This document shows, piece after piece, positions 51,326-59,210 of a DNA stretch of 64,000 nt. Position 1 is the first letter of the stretch. Each line of letters begins with the position of its first letter. Under the pieces are notes generated by a model that did not search any database, was not told where the DNA came from, and worked only from the letters and a program-made list of their open reading frames with translations. Source of the DNA: Bacteroidaceae bacterium (GTDB taxonomy: Bacteria; Bacteroidota; Bacteroidia; Bacteroidales; Bacteroidaceae); NCBI GenBank assembly GCA_017481875.1, contig JAFUOP010000014.1, positions 1-64,000 on the forward strand, written 5' to 3'. A program made the translations under genes and the position numbers.

Positions 51326-52804
51326 TTAATATGCTCTTGCAAAAAGCACTCTTCTTGCCGAAGGCTTGCCTGTAACCATACAAGTACCGGGAGTGCTGTC
51401 AAATTCAAAAGGAATGCAACGAATGGTAGCTTTTGTTTCGGCTTTTATCAGTTCCTCTGTTTCGGGTGTGCCGTCCCAGTGAGCAAGAATAAAGCCACCC
51501 TTCTCTATCTCAGTCTTGAACTCTTCGTATGTATCTACGCTGCGGGTGCAGGCTTCGCGCATAGCAAGGGCCTTGCTGTGCAGGTTCTTCTGAATATCGT
51601 CGAGCAGGTTCTTTACAAATTCTGCAATTCCGTCTATTGTGCGTGTCTCTTTTTCCAAAGTGTCGCGGCGCATTACCTCTACAGTTCCATTCTCAATGTC
51701 GCGTGCGCCAAGTACCAGACGCACGGGTACGCCCTTGAGTTCATACTCTGCAAATTTAAAGCCGGGGCGGCGGTTGTCTGCATCATCAAACTTCACGCTT
51801 ATGTCCATGCCCTTTAACTCCTGTATAATGGGAGCAATGGTGTCTGCAACCTTTTGCAGTTGCTCGGCATTTTTATATATAGGCACAATAACCACCTGTA
51901 TTGGGGCAAGTGCAGGGGGCAGCACTAGGCCGTTGTCGTCGGAGTGTGTCATTATGAGAGCTCCCATAAGGCGGGTAGAAACTCCCCAAGACGAAGCCCA
52001 CACGTAGTCGAGGTTGTTGTTTTTATCAACAAACTGCACATTGAATGCTTTTGCAAAGTTTTGTCCCAAGAAGTGCGATGTGCCACATTGCAATGCCTTG
52101 CCGTCTTGCATCATACCTTCAATAGTGTAAGTGTCAAGTGCGCCGGCGAATCTTTCGTTTGGCGATTTTACACCCATAACCACCGGCAGAGCCATATAGT
52201 TATTGGCAAAATTGTTGTAAACGTGCAGCATTGTCTTTGCCTCCTCCTCGGCCTCCTCGCGTGTGGCGTGTGCGGTGTGCCCCTCTTGCCATAGGAACTC
52301 TGCTGTGCGCAGGAAAAGACGTGTGCGCATCTCCCAACGCATAACGTTTGCCCACTGGTTCACCTTGATGGGCAGGTCGCGGTACGATTGTATCCAATTC
52401 TTGTATGTGCTCCAGATAATGGTTTCCGATGTGGGGCGTATAATCATCTCCTCTTCGAGCTTGGCTGCGGGGTCCACAACAACGCCACTGCCATCGGGAG
52501 CATTTTTTAGGCGATAGTGGGTAACCACGGCACACTCTTTTGCAAATCCTTCTACGTGATCGGCCTCGCGGCTGAGAAAAGATTTAGGAATAAGTAACGG
52601 GAAATATGCGTTCTGGTGCCCGGTCTCCTTAAACATATCGTCAAGAATTCTCTGCATTTTTTCCCATATAGCGTAACCGTAAGGCTTTATAACCATGCAA
52701 CCTCTTACGGGTGATTGCTCAGCGAGGTCTGCTTTCAGTACTAAGTCGTTGTACCATTGAGAGTAGCTTTCGCTACGCTTGGTAAGTTCTTTTAATTCTG
52801 CCAT
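51326..52804 (-). CDS. proS: Prolyl-tRNA synthetase, archaeal/eukaryotic type
   Basis: The 492-aa class II synthetase charges tRNA-Pro. It is the short type related to archaeal and eukaryotic enzymes, with no bacterial editing (INS) insertion. Motif 1 lies around [12 protein letters not shown], motif 2 around [15 protein letters not shown], and motif 3 around the [20 protein letters not shown] region. The anticodon-binding domain and a C-terminal zinc-like extension ending in VLFARAY follow. The ATG at 52804 was chosen because the protein begins [20 protein letters not shown]; an upstream extension of 44 codons has no family match. Confidence 0.96.
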   Translation of the reverse strand: MAELKELTKRSESYSQWYNDLVLKADLAEQSPVRGCMVIKPYGYAIWEKMQRILDDMFKETGHQNAYFPLLIPKSFLSREADHVEGFAKECAVVTHYRLKNAPDGSGVVVDPAAKLEEEMIIRPTSETIIWSTYKNWIQSYRDLPIKVNQWANVMRWEMRTRLFLRTAEFLWQEGHTAHATREEAEEEAKTMLHVYNNFANNYMALPVVMGVKSPNERFAGALDTYTIEGMMQDGKALQCGTSHFLGQNFAKAFNVQFVDKNNNLDYVWASSWGVSTRLMGALIMTHSDDNGLVLPPALAPIQVVIVPIYKNAEQLQKVADTIAPIIQELKGMDISVKFDDADNRRPGFKFAEYELKGVPVRLVLGARDIENGTVEVMRRDTLEKETRTIDGIAEFVKNLLDDIQKNLHSKALAMREACTRSVDTYEEFKTEIEKGGFILAHWDGTPETEELIKAETKATIRCIPFEFDSTPGTCMVTGKPSARRVLFARAY

Positions 52805-52846
52805 ATATAATAAGTCTTTTGTTATTCTTTGTTCTTTATTAAGATG

Positions 52847-52854
52847 CAAAAATA
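52847..52854 (-). promoter_or_regulatory. -7 promoter box of proS
   Basis: The minus strand reads TAttTTTG about 43 nt upstream of the chosen start, which argues against the longer in-frame start. Confidence 0.5.
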
Positions 52855-52970
52855 CAAAAATATATTTATATATTATTCTAACTTCCGTCGTTTCGCCAAT
52901 ATTTTCTCCTTTTTTTATGTTATCTGCGAAAAACATCGGTGTTGATAGTGTGTACTCCTTAAGAAATTCC

Positions 52971-52978
52971 TATATTTG
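52971..52978 (+). promoter_or_regulatory. -7 promoter box of the OmpA-like gene
   Basis: TAtaTTTG about 75 nt before the start codon. A TTG at 52942-52944 is further away than usual. Confidence 0.5.
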
Positions 52979-53053
52979 TGCCAATAAATGAAAGGTGCAT
53001 AGTCTTGTGCATTGTATATTAGTTTTGTATATTAAATATTAAATCAATAAGTT

Positions 53054-53743
53054 ATGAAATTTAGTTTTTTGAAATCATTTGCAGTTGTGCTGTGTGTGGC
53101 ATTGGTTATGAGTGGCTGTTCTAGTGTTAATAATACTGCAAAAGGTGGTGTGATAGGTGCTGCCGGTGGTGCTGCTTTGGGTCTTTTGATAGGGCATTTT
53201 GCCGGTAATAAGGCTGTTGGTGCAGCTGTCGGAACTGCTGTTGGTGCAGGTGCAGGTGCTGTTATTGGCCACAGAATGGACAAGGCCGCTGCCGCTGCTG
53301 CGGAGATTGATAATGCAACAGTTGAAACAATTACCGATGCAAATAATCTTACAGCTGTTAAGGTTACATTCGATTCAGGTGTGTTGTTTGCAACAAACAA
53401 GGCTAATCTTAATGCCGCTGTAAAAGATGATTTGGCAAAGTTTGCAAAAGTGCTGAATGCATATAGCGATGCCGATGTCGCAATCTTCGGACATACCGAC
53501 AGTACAGGTAACGATGCTATAAACAATCCTCTTTCTGTGAACAGAGCTACATCTGTTGCAAGTTATTTGATAGAGCAGGGTGTTGCTTCTTCACAGATAA
53601 AAAGTGTCGAGGGTTTTGGTTCTAAACAGCCTGTTGCCGATAACTCAACCGCTGAAGGCAGAAAGCAGAATCGTCGTGTAGAGATATATCTCTATGCAAG
53701 CCAAGCTATGATTGAAGCTGCAAATAATGGTACATTGAAATAA
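53054..53743 (+). CDS. OmpA-family lipoprotein with glycine zipper
   Basis: The 229-aa protein has a lipoprotein signal (MKFSFLKSFAVVLCVALVMSGC, lipidated Cys22). A Gly/Ala-rich glycine-zipper segment (about 31-75) then likely forms paired helices in a membrane. The C-terminal OmpA domain (about 100-215) has FDSGVLFATNKANLN, IFGHTDSTGND, LSVNRATSVASYL and GRKQNRRVEIYL, the peptidoglycan-binding residues being Asp in GHTD and Arg in NRRVE. It tethers the outer membrane to the cell wall, like Pal or YiaD. It is monocistronic. Confidence 0.93.
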   Translation: MKFSFLKSFAVVLCVALVMSGCSSVNNTAKGGVIGAAGGAALGLLIGHFAGNKAVGAAVGTAVGAGAGAVIGHRMDKAAAAAAEIDNATVETITDANNLTAVKVTFDSGVLFATNKANLNAAVKDDLAKFAKVLNAYSDADVAIFGHTDSTGNDAINNPLSVNRATSVASYLIEQGVASSQIKSVEGFGSKQPVADNSTAEGRKQNRRVEIYLYASQAMIEAANNGTLK

Positions 53744-53756
53744 AAAAGTTTAAGTA

Positions 53757-53810
53757 AAAATAAAACAGACAGCGGTACACTTGCAAGTGTACCGCTGTCT
53801 GTTTTATTTT
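53757..53810. terminator. 54-bp loopless palindrome between OmpA-like and DUF1460 genes
   Basis: Positions 53757-53783 pair perfectly with 53784-53810 (27 bp, no spacer). The right arm contains the stop codon of the DUF1460 gene (53804-53806). A-rich and T-rich ends allow termination in both directions. Confidence 0.85.
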
Positions 53811-54646
53811 ACCCTAAATACCCTTATGCCTGTTTGTGTTTTCTTGTTCTTTTGATATTCGTACAGGGTATTGTCGTCCTTGATGACTTTTTTGCTGGTG
53901 CTCGATGCGTGTAGCATATGCAGTTTGCCGTTTTCCCAGAATGCAAATCCAATATGTGTTACATCAAGTCCTTTTATATTGGTAGTGAGTGCTATGATAT
54001 CACCATTTTTTACAGGTAGTTCATTTGCGGGTTTGTTAAGCTCATTTTTAGGAATAAAGTGTGTTACGGTTCCTTGCATAAGCTGCTCCCATTTTCTTAT
54101 TTCTTTTACCAAGAGAATCTCTTTTTTCAAAAGTTCGTAATTGCCAGGGTGGCTGCTCATAAAATTTAAATCAATTATCTCCTCACGCCCATTGCTTTTG
54201 TAATCAATCTCTTCAACAATATGCTGTTTTGCGCTGTCGGTAATCCATTGGCTTATGTAGTGCAGGCGGCTGGCATATCCATTGCGCACTCCGCCTCTGT
54301 AACGTATGCGCTGCAGGTTGGTACACATTGCTTTGAAATCTGTTTTCTCTTCGCTGATTGTTGCATATATTGCCAGTACCTGTTCTACAAAAGTCGTGCA
54401 GTCTATTTCACGGGTATTTATAACAAGTGGTTCGTTATGCCCTCTTTCAAGCGTTCCTGCGACATATTTATTACCAATAAACTCATTGGCAATGGCAAGA
54501 ACAAGGCCCCCGTTGCACATGCTGTGTTTCTGGTATTTTTGTAGTAGTGTTGTAACAAAAATACTGTCGTGTGGGCTATACATTATGTCTTGTGCTTGCA
54601 ATATGTTTATGGTTGCAAGCAGTAGTGCCAAGAAAACTCCTCTCAT
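53804..54646 (-). CDS. DUF1460 amidase-fold protein
   Basis: The 280-aa exported protein (signal peptide MRGVFLALLLATINILQAQ) belongs to DUF1460, an NlpC/P60-like cysteine-amidase family common in Bacteroidales and linked to cleavage of cell-wall peptides. Likely catalytic residues are Cys83 in REIDCTTFVEQV, His230 in DVTHIGFAFW and a polar residue further on (LHASS). It would act in the periplasm. The gene is divergent from the DUF5103 gene across 100 nt. Its end lies in the palindrome shared with the OmpA-like gene. Confidence 0.88.
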   Translation of the reverse strand: MRGVFLALLLATINILQAQDIMYSPHDSIFVTTLLQKYQKHSMCNGGLVLAIANEFIGNKYVAGTLERGHNEPLVINTREIDCTTFVEQVLAIYATISEEKTDFKAMCTNLQRIRYRGGVRNGYASRLHYISQWITDSAKQHIVEEIDYKSNGREEIIDLNFMSSHPGNYELLKKEILLVKEIRKWEQLMQGTVTHFIPKNELNKPANELPVKNGDIIALTTNIKGLDVTHIGFAFWENGKLHMLHASSTSKKVIKDDNTLYEYQKNKKTQTGIRVFRVK

Positions 54647-54718
54647 TGTGCTGCTTGTTTTAGATTATTTATCTTTAAATAATAGTGTAAATGTAGCTAT
54701 TTTTTCTGTTTTAATAGC

Positions 54719-54726
54719 TATCTTCG
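54719..54726 (+). promoter_or_regulatory. -7 promoter box of the DUF5103 gene
   Basis: TAtcTTCG followed by C, 20 nt before the ATG. It confirms that translation starts at 54747 rather than in the long open frame upstream. Confidence 0.55.
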
Positions 54727-54746
54727 CTACTATAAATAGTGTGTTT

Positions 54747-55991
54747 ATGAAAAGGCTGTTGCTTTATTCGCTTTTTTTTCTTTTCGCCTCATTTGTGCAG
54801 GCGCAATTTATGAATTCTCTTTCATCACGCATACGTTCATTGGGTATGGTGCTTAATGACAATGCAATGGACCCGCCTGTTATGCACTTGGGTAGTGATG
54901 ATGTCTTGTCATTCTCGTTCGACGAAATGTCGCACGAATATCGTCGCTTTACATATAAAATTACTCATTGCAACTATCGTTGGGAGCAATCGGACCTTTT
55001 TGAGATAGATTATCTCGATGGGTTCAATGAAATGCCCATAGAGGATTGGGAAAATTCCGAAAATACTACAGTGCTTTACACTAATTACTCCTTTACAATT
55101 CCCAATGAGAATGTTGCACTTAAGCTGTCGGGTAATTACAAAGTAGAAATTCTCGATGACGATGACTTGCCTGTTGCCGAGTTCCGTTTTTTGGTAGTGG
55201 AGCCACGTGTGGCTGTGAGTGCGTCGGTAAGCGGCAACACCGACATAGATTTAAACAGAAACCATCAACAGGTTAGTTTTACTGTTCATCACCCCAAATA
55301 CAATATACCAAACCCTGCAAATGAAATATATGCAGTGGTCTATCAGAACAGGCGTTTCGACAATGCAGTTGCCGGCATAAAGCCTACGCACATAACAGGG
55401 AACAGCCTGCAATATGTATATAACGAAAAACTTATATTCGATGGTGGTAACGAGTTTCGTCGTTTTGAAATAACCGACCCCGATATTCCCGGTATGAATA
55501 TATCTTCGGTGGGCTATTCCGAACCTTATTATCACGCCGATTTATATACCGACACTCCACAGAATTTTCATTCTACCCGGCGCGATGAAAATGGCAGGTA
55601 TTTTGTAAATACTCTCGAGGGTTATGGTACAGATATTGAGGCCGATTATTTATTCGTGCATTTCTCGCTCAAAGCACCTTATCGTAGTGGTGGCAATTAT
55701 TATTTGTTAGGGGACTTCTGCGGCAATATCTTTGGAAGTGATAATAAGTTGCTGTATGATGCCGAAAACAGTGTTTATAGGTCTGCCATGTTGTTAAAGC
55801 TCGGGCTGTATAACTATTCTTATGTGTGGCTGCCCGACAACGGCAAACAGGCGTTGTTCGATGGTGTAGAGGGCAATTTCTACGATACAGATAATGAATA
55901 TCTCATTCTCATATACCATAGAGAATTTGCATCGCGCTACGACAAATTGATAGGTGCAGGGCGTTTAAACTATAAACTGAGCAACAACTAA
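54747..55991 (+). CDS. DUF5103 family exported protein
   Basis: The 414-aa protein has a signal peptide (MKRLLLYSLFFLFASFVQA) and an all-beta architecture. It matches DUF5103: ITHCNYRWEQSDLFEIDYLDGFNE, a conserved block near the N-terminus, then FRFLVVEPRVAVSASVSGNTD and a C-terminal LGLYNYSYVW. The family is common in Bacteroidota and has no assigned function. It is likely periplasmic or surface exposed. The frame is open about 440 nt further upstream, but that part overlaps the DUF1460 gene and the promoter and is not real. Its last codons form one arm of a 50-bp palindrome. Confidence 0.88.
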   Translation: MKRLLLYSLFFLFASFVQAQFMNSLSSRIRSLGMVLNDNAMDPPVMHLGSDDVLSFSFDEMSHEYRRFTYKITHCNYRWEQSDLFEIDYLDGFNEMPIEDWENSENTTVLYTNYSFTIPNENVALKLSGNYKVEILDDDDLPVAEFRFLVVEPRVAVSASVSGNTDIDLNRNHQQVSFTVHHPKYNIPNPANEIYAVVYQNRRFDNAVAGIKPTHITGNSLQYVYNEKLIFDGGNEFRRFEITDPDIPGMNISSVGYSEPYYHADLYTDTPQNFHSTRRDENGRYFVNTLEGYGTDIEADYLFVHFSLKAPYRSGGNYYLLGDFCGNIFGSDNKLLYDAENSVYRSAMLLKLGLYNYSYVWLPDNGKQALFDGVEGNFYDTDNEYLILIYHREFASRYDKLIGAGRLNYKLSNN

Positions 55992-56029
55992 AAAGAGCAG
56001 CGTGCACGCTGCTCTTTTTAGTTGTTGCT
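55980..56029. terminator. 50-bp loopless palindrome at the end of the DUF5103 gene
   Basis: Positions 55980-56004 pair perfectly with 56005-56029 (25 bp, no spacer). The left arm contains the last four codons and the stop of the DUF5103 gene. It also faces the end of the wecA-like gene and can terminate both. Confidence 0.85.
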
Positions 56030-56036
56030 TTTTAAA

Positions 56037-57212
56037 TTATAATTTGTCTATCAATCGTTGTGCCCAAGCCCAAATGCCTTTCTTCTCTATATGCAGTAAT
56101 GAGCCAATGCCTTGCAGGAATTTCAGAGCTTTTGTGTTGTGCTTAATCTGTACTTTGGCAAATTTATAAAATACAAAAGTTATAAGTATGCTTAGTGCAA
56201 GAACAATGTATAGCTGAACATCAATAGAGGCTCCTAATTTATACGATACAAACCATATTACAATAATCAGGAAATTGAGTGTGAGAATAGACACTGTAGT
56301 TCCTATATGCGAAAAACCTAATTCCAAAAACAGGTGATGGAGGTGAGTCTTGTCGGGGTGAAAAGGAGATGTTTTTCTTAAAATACGCATAGACATTACT
56401 CGCAATGTATCAAATACCGGAACTGCGAGCACAGCGAGTGTAAATGGAATTAAACCTACGCCTTCGTTTGCCAATGGGGCACTCAAAGAGCTGCCTTTCA
56501 GAATACTTACAACAAACATCGACATCATGGTGCCTATTACAAGTGTTCCCCCGTCGCCGATGAACATTTTTGTAGTATTTCCAAACACATTATGCAAGAA
56601 GAAAGGAATTATCGCTCCTGCCGCCGAAACTGCAAGTATGGTCATCACGGTATTGCCCGATACGTATAACATTATTGCAAACATTATAGATGCCATAAAA
56701 CAGAAGCCCGATGAAAGCCCGTTTACACCATCGATGAGGTTAATGGCATTTATTATTCCCACAGCTGCAAATATTGTAAGAGCACCTGCAAACCACGCCG
56801 GAATAAATTCAATACCCCACAACCCCCAGAAATGGTTTATTCCACTGTTGTTTACAAGAATAATAAAGGCCACAACTGCAATCTCTATAATAAAGCGAAT
56901 GCGCGGGGTAAGGTCGAGAATGTCGTCTATGGTACCGGTATATAGCATAACTATCATTGCAGCCATTAAAACAAATATACCCGGGCTGAAGAATGTTATC
57001 TGTGCAGAACATATACCAACGGTTATGCCAAAGAAAACCGCCAAGCCGCCCATCACAGGAACGGGGCGACGTTGCAACTTGCGCTCGTCGGGGTTATCGA
57101 CAAGGTTCTTTAGTATTGCTATTTTTAATATTTTAGGGTGAACCCACAGTGTAGCGGCAAATGCTACTATAAATGGTACCAATAAGTGATAAATTGTACT
57201 CATATCTTCCAT
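56037..57212 (-). CDS. Undecaprenyl-phosphate sugar-1-phosphate transferase (WecA/MraY family)
   Basis: The 391-aa polytopic enzyme (about 10-11 membrane helices) starts glycan assembly by moving a GlcNAc-type sugar-1-phosphate onto undecaprenyl phosphate. Motifs are DERKLQRRPVPVMGG, TGTIDDILDL (Asp96-Asp97), NLIDGVNGLSSG, FIGDGGTLVIG and the HLHHLF segment typical of WecA-type enzymes. It sits 33 nt downstream of a UpxY-type antiterminator on the same strand and ends at a strong palindrome. There are no other polysaccharide genes in the unit. MraY is unlikely because no murein genes are nearby and the HLHH motif favours WecA. Confidence 0.93.
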   Translation of the reverse strand: MEDMSTIYHLLVPFIVAFAATLWVHPKILKIAILKNLVDNPDERKLQRRPVPVMGGLAVFFGITVGICSAQITFFSPGIFVLMAAMIVMLYTGTIDDILDLTPRIRFIIEIAVVAFIILVNNSGINHFWGLWGIEFIPAWFAGALTIFAAVGIINAINLIDGVNGLSSGFCFMASIMFAIMLYVSGNTVMTILAVSAAGAIIPFFLHNVFGNTTKMFIGDGGTLVIGTMMSMFVVSILKGSSLSAPLANEGVGLIPFTLAVLAVPVFDTLRVMSMRILRKTSPFHPDKTHLHHLFLELGFSHIGTTVSILTLNFLIIVIWFVSYKLGASIDVQLYIVLALSILITFVFYKFAKVQIKHNTKALKFLQGIGSLLHIEKKGIWAWAQRLIDKL

Positions 57213-57245
57213 TGTTATACTCTTTATAACGTATTATTAATTTTG

Positions 57246-57806
57246 CTATTGTGTAATATTGTTAATTTTTTCAACAAGTGTTTGTGGTATCGAGGCTGTT
57301 GCAACGGCTGCAACTCCGTCAATCTTTACAACAACACATTTATCACGCTTATTTTTTATTTTTATTAAAACTCCTTCTGCTCCTTTAAAGGGGCCTTCTA
57401 TAACTCTTACCCTGTCTCCGTTTGTCAGGTTCAGCTCGTCGGGGTTTAAGTATAGTATTCTCTCTTCTTTGTTTCCTGCAATGGCAATGAAACTCTCCAT
57501 CTGTCTTGCAGGGACAGTCATAATTTGTGAGCCATTCTCCCTGTTGGGTGATATTAAATAGCGCAACCACGGGATATATTCTCTTTTTATGCTATCTATC
57601 TTTTCTCTTGTGCTGTGTACGAAAATATAATTATGCAAAGCTGCAACATCTTTCCATATCAGCCGCCCTTTTTTGTCTATGCTTCTTGTTCTCTGTGTTG
57701 GTACAAAACAATCTATACCTATTGCTTTTAGTTTGTCATGCGCAATAAGTTCACGTTGGTAGGTTACTCTTAAAACATACCATAGATTGTTGTTAAAATT
57801 GTCCAC
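57246..57806 (-). CDS. UpxY-type NusG-family transcription antiterminator
   Basis: The predicted protein is about 186 aa, a NusG paralogue with an N-terminal NGN domain (LWYVLRVTYQRELIAHDKL) and a C-terminal KOW domain (LTNGDRVRVIEGPFKGAEGVL). UpxY proteins help RNA polymerase through long capsule or O-antigen operons by acting at their leaders. I place the start at the GTG at 57806, because a longer frame would begin within the -7 box. A further in-frame start cannot be excluded. The only gene that follows is the wecA-like one. Confidence 0.88.
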   Translation of the reverse strand: MDNFNNNLWYVLRVTYQRELIAHDKLKAIGIDCFVPTQRTRSIDKKGRLIWKDVAALHNYIFVHSTREKIDSIKREYIPWLRYLISPNRENGSQIMTVPARQMESFIAIAGNKEERILYLNPDELNLTNGDRVRVIEGPFKGAEGVLIKIKNKRDKCVVVKIDGVAAVATASIPQTLVEKINNITQ

Positions 57807-57828
57807 TACAAAACGATTTGCACTACCG

Positions 57829-57836
57829 CAAAGATA
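57829..57836 (-). promoter_or_regulatory. -7 promoter box of the upxY-wecA unit
   Basis: The minus strand reads TAtcTTTG, a perfect consensus, 22 nt before the chosen GTG start. The leader would be only about 15 nt, too short to hold a typical UpxY target leader. Confidence 0.6.
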
Positions 57837-57970
57837 CACTTTTTATAATACAATAAGTTTATTTTTGAAGAAAAACTTGTGTTTCAATAGTATAAATATA
57901 TAAAAAGTGCACATTGAATAATGTTTTTTAAAATTTTATAATCTTTCTTCGTCTTTTTTCTCTTTTTATT

Positions 57971-57978
57971 TATCTTCG
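57971..57978 (+). promoter_or_regulatory. -7 promoter box of manC
   Basis: TAtcTTCG followed by C, about 70 nt before the start codon. No -33 TTTG is seen. The rest of the 241-nt gap to upxY is AT-rich with no other feature. Confidence 0.55.
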
Positions 57979-58047
57979 CATTTGTTATAGTAATATTAAC
58001 CGGTTGCACCGGCCTGTTTTATGTGCGTGCAACTTATTTTTTAGAGT

Positions 58048-59112
58048 ATGAGTAATTCTAACCACGTAGTTATTATGGCAGGCGGCATTGGTAGCCGTTT
58101 TTGGCCTATGAGTACAATTGACCGTCCTAAACAGTTTATAGATGTGCTTGGTTGCGGTAAGTCGCTTTTGCAGCTCACAGTTGAGCGTTTTGGCGATATT
58201 TGCCCTATTGAAAATATTTGGGTTCTTACGTCGGAAAAGTATGCTCCACTTGTGCAGGAGCAACTACCCCAGATACCTGTTGAGAATATTCTGAAGGAGC
58301 CTTGCCGCAGAAACACAGCCCCTTGTATAGCATATGCAGCTTGGAAAATTAAAAAGAGAGACCCGCATGCCAATATGGTGGTTACTCCAAGCGACCATTT
58401 TGTTACCGATGTGGCCGAGTTTCGTCGCATAATATCATCGTCTCTTAATTTTGTTGCCGACTCCGATGCGATTCTCACACTTGGCATAAAACCAACCCGC
58501 CCCGACACCGGTTACGGTTATATAGAGGCTGCTTTGGGCACTGCATCGCTTGCCAACAAAGAGGTGTACCGTGTAGATTCTTTTAAAGAAAAGCCCGACT
58601 TTGATACTGCTAAGGCGTATATTGCCAAGAATAATTTTTATTGGAATGCCGGTATATTTATTTGGAACGTCTCTACTATAGTTAATGCGTTCCGTGTTTA
58701 TCAAGGCCCTATAGCAGAAATCTTTGAATCGCTCACTCCTCTTTATTTTACACCCGAAGAACAGCAGGCTGTGAATGAACGTTTCCCCGAATGTCGCAAT
58801 ATATCGGTCGATTATGCTATTATGGAGCGTGCCGAAGAGATTTTTGTTTTCCCTTCAAACTTTGGCTGGAGCGACCTTGGAACCTGGGTGTCGTTGCATA
58901 ACCAGGTACCGAAAGACCTAAATGGCAATGTGTCGCTTGGTTCATCGGAAACAGCTTTTTGCGACACGCACAATTGTATTGTAAATGCACGAGGTATGAA
59001 GAGTGTGGTTGTAATAGGAATGGAAGATTGTATAGTTTCCGAGAATGATGGTAACCTGCTTGTTTGTAAAATGAGTGAGGAGAACCGTATTAAAGAATAC
59101 TCTGATAAATAA
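58048..59112 (+). CDS. manC: Mannose-1-phosphate guanylyltransferase
   Basis: The 354-aa nucleotidyltransferase makes GDP-mannose, the precursor of mannose and GDP-fucose. Motifs are MAGGIGSRFWPMS, RPKQF, the segment EPCRRNTAPCIAYAA, TPSDHFV, the GYGYIE pair and FVFPSNFGWSDLGTW. The length covers only the pyrophosphorylase domain; the isomerase domain of bifunctional ManC/AlgA proteins is absent. It is divergent from upxY-wecA, consistent with a shared role in surface glycan synthesis. Confidence 0.95.
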   Translation: MSNSNHVVIMAGGIGSRFWPMSTIDRPKQFIDVLGCGKSLLQLTVERFGDICPIENIWVLTSEKYAPLVQEQLPQIPVENILKEPCRRNTAPCIAYAAWKIKKRDPHANMVVTPSDHFVTDVAEFRRIISSSLNFVADSDAILTLGIKPTRPDTGYGYIEAALGTASLANKEVYRVDSFKEKPDFDTAKAYIAKNNFYWNAGIFIWNVSTIVNAFRVYQGPIAEIFESLTPLYFTPEEQQAVNERFPECRNISVDYAIMERAEEIFVFPSNFGWSDLGTWVSLHNQVPKDLNGNVSLGSSETAFCDTHNCIVNARGMKSVVVIGMEDCIVSENDGNLLVCKMSEENRIKEYSDK

Positions 59113-59172
59113 CTATTGGGGAACTTTTTGTGGTTGTAGATTCATCTTTCTGAAAAATCTTAAAACCTTATG

Positions 59173-59208
59173 ATATAAAAAATAGAGCCGAGGCTCTATT
59201 TTTTATAT
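59173..59208. terminator. Bidirectional terminator between manC and the TPR gene
   Basis: Perfect 17-bp stem (59173-59189 with 59192-59208) closed on GA, with A- and T-rich bases. It lies 60 nt after manC and directly before the end of the convergent TPR gene. Confidence 0.85.
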
Positions 59209-59210
59209 AT

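Noticed and set aside
52805-52936. A longer start for proS
   Set aside because: The extension crosses the -7 box at 52847-52854 and has no synthetase similarity.
53150-53290. Gly/Ala-coding repeats in the OmpA-like gene as a possible DNA repeat array
   Set aside because: The repetition is at protein level (glycine zipper) with varied codons, not a tandem DNA repeat.
54306-54746. A 147-codon upstream extension of the DUF5103 gene
   Set aside because: It lies opposite the DUF1460 gene and crosses the promoter box at 54719-54726. The signal peptide begins at 54747.
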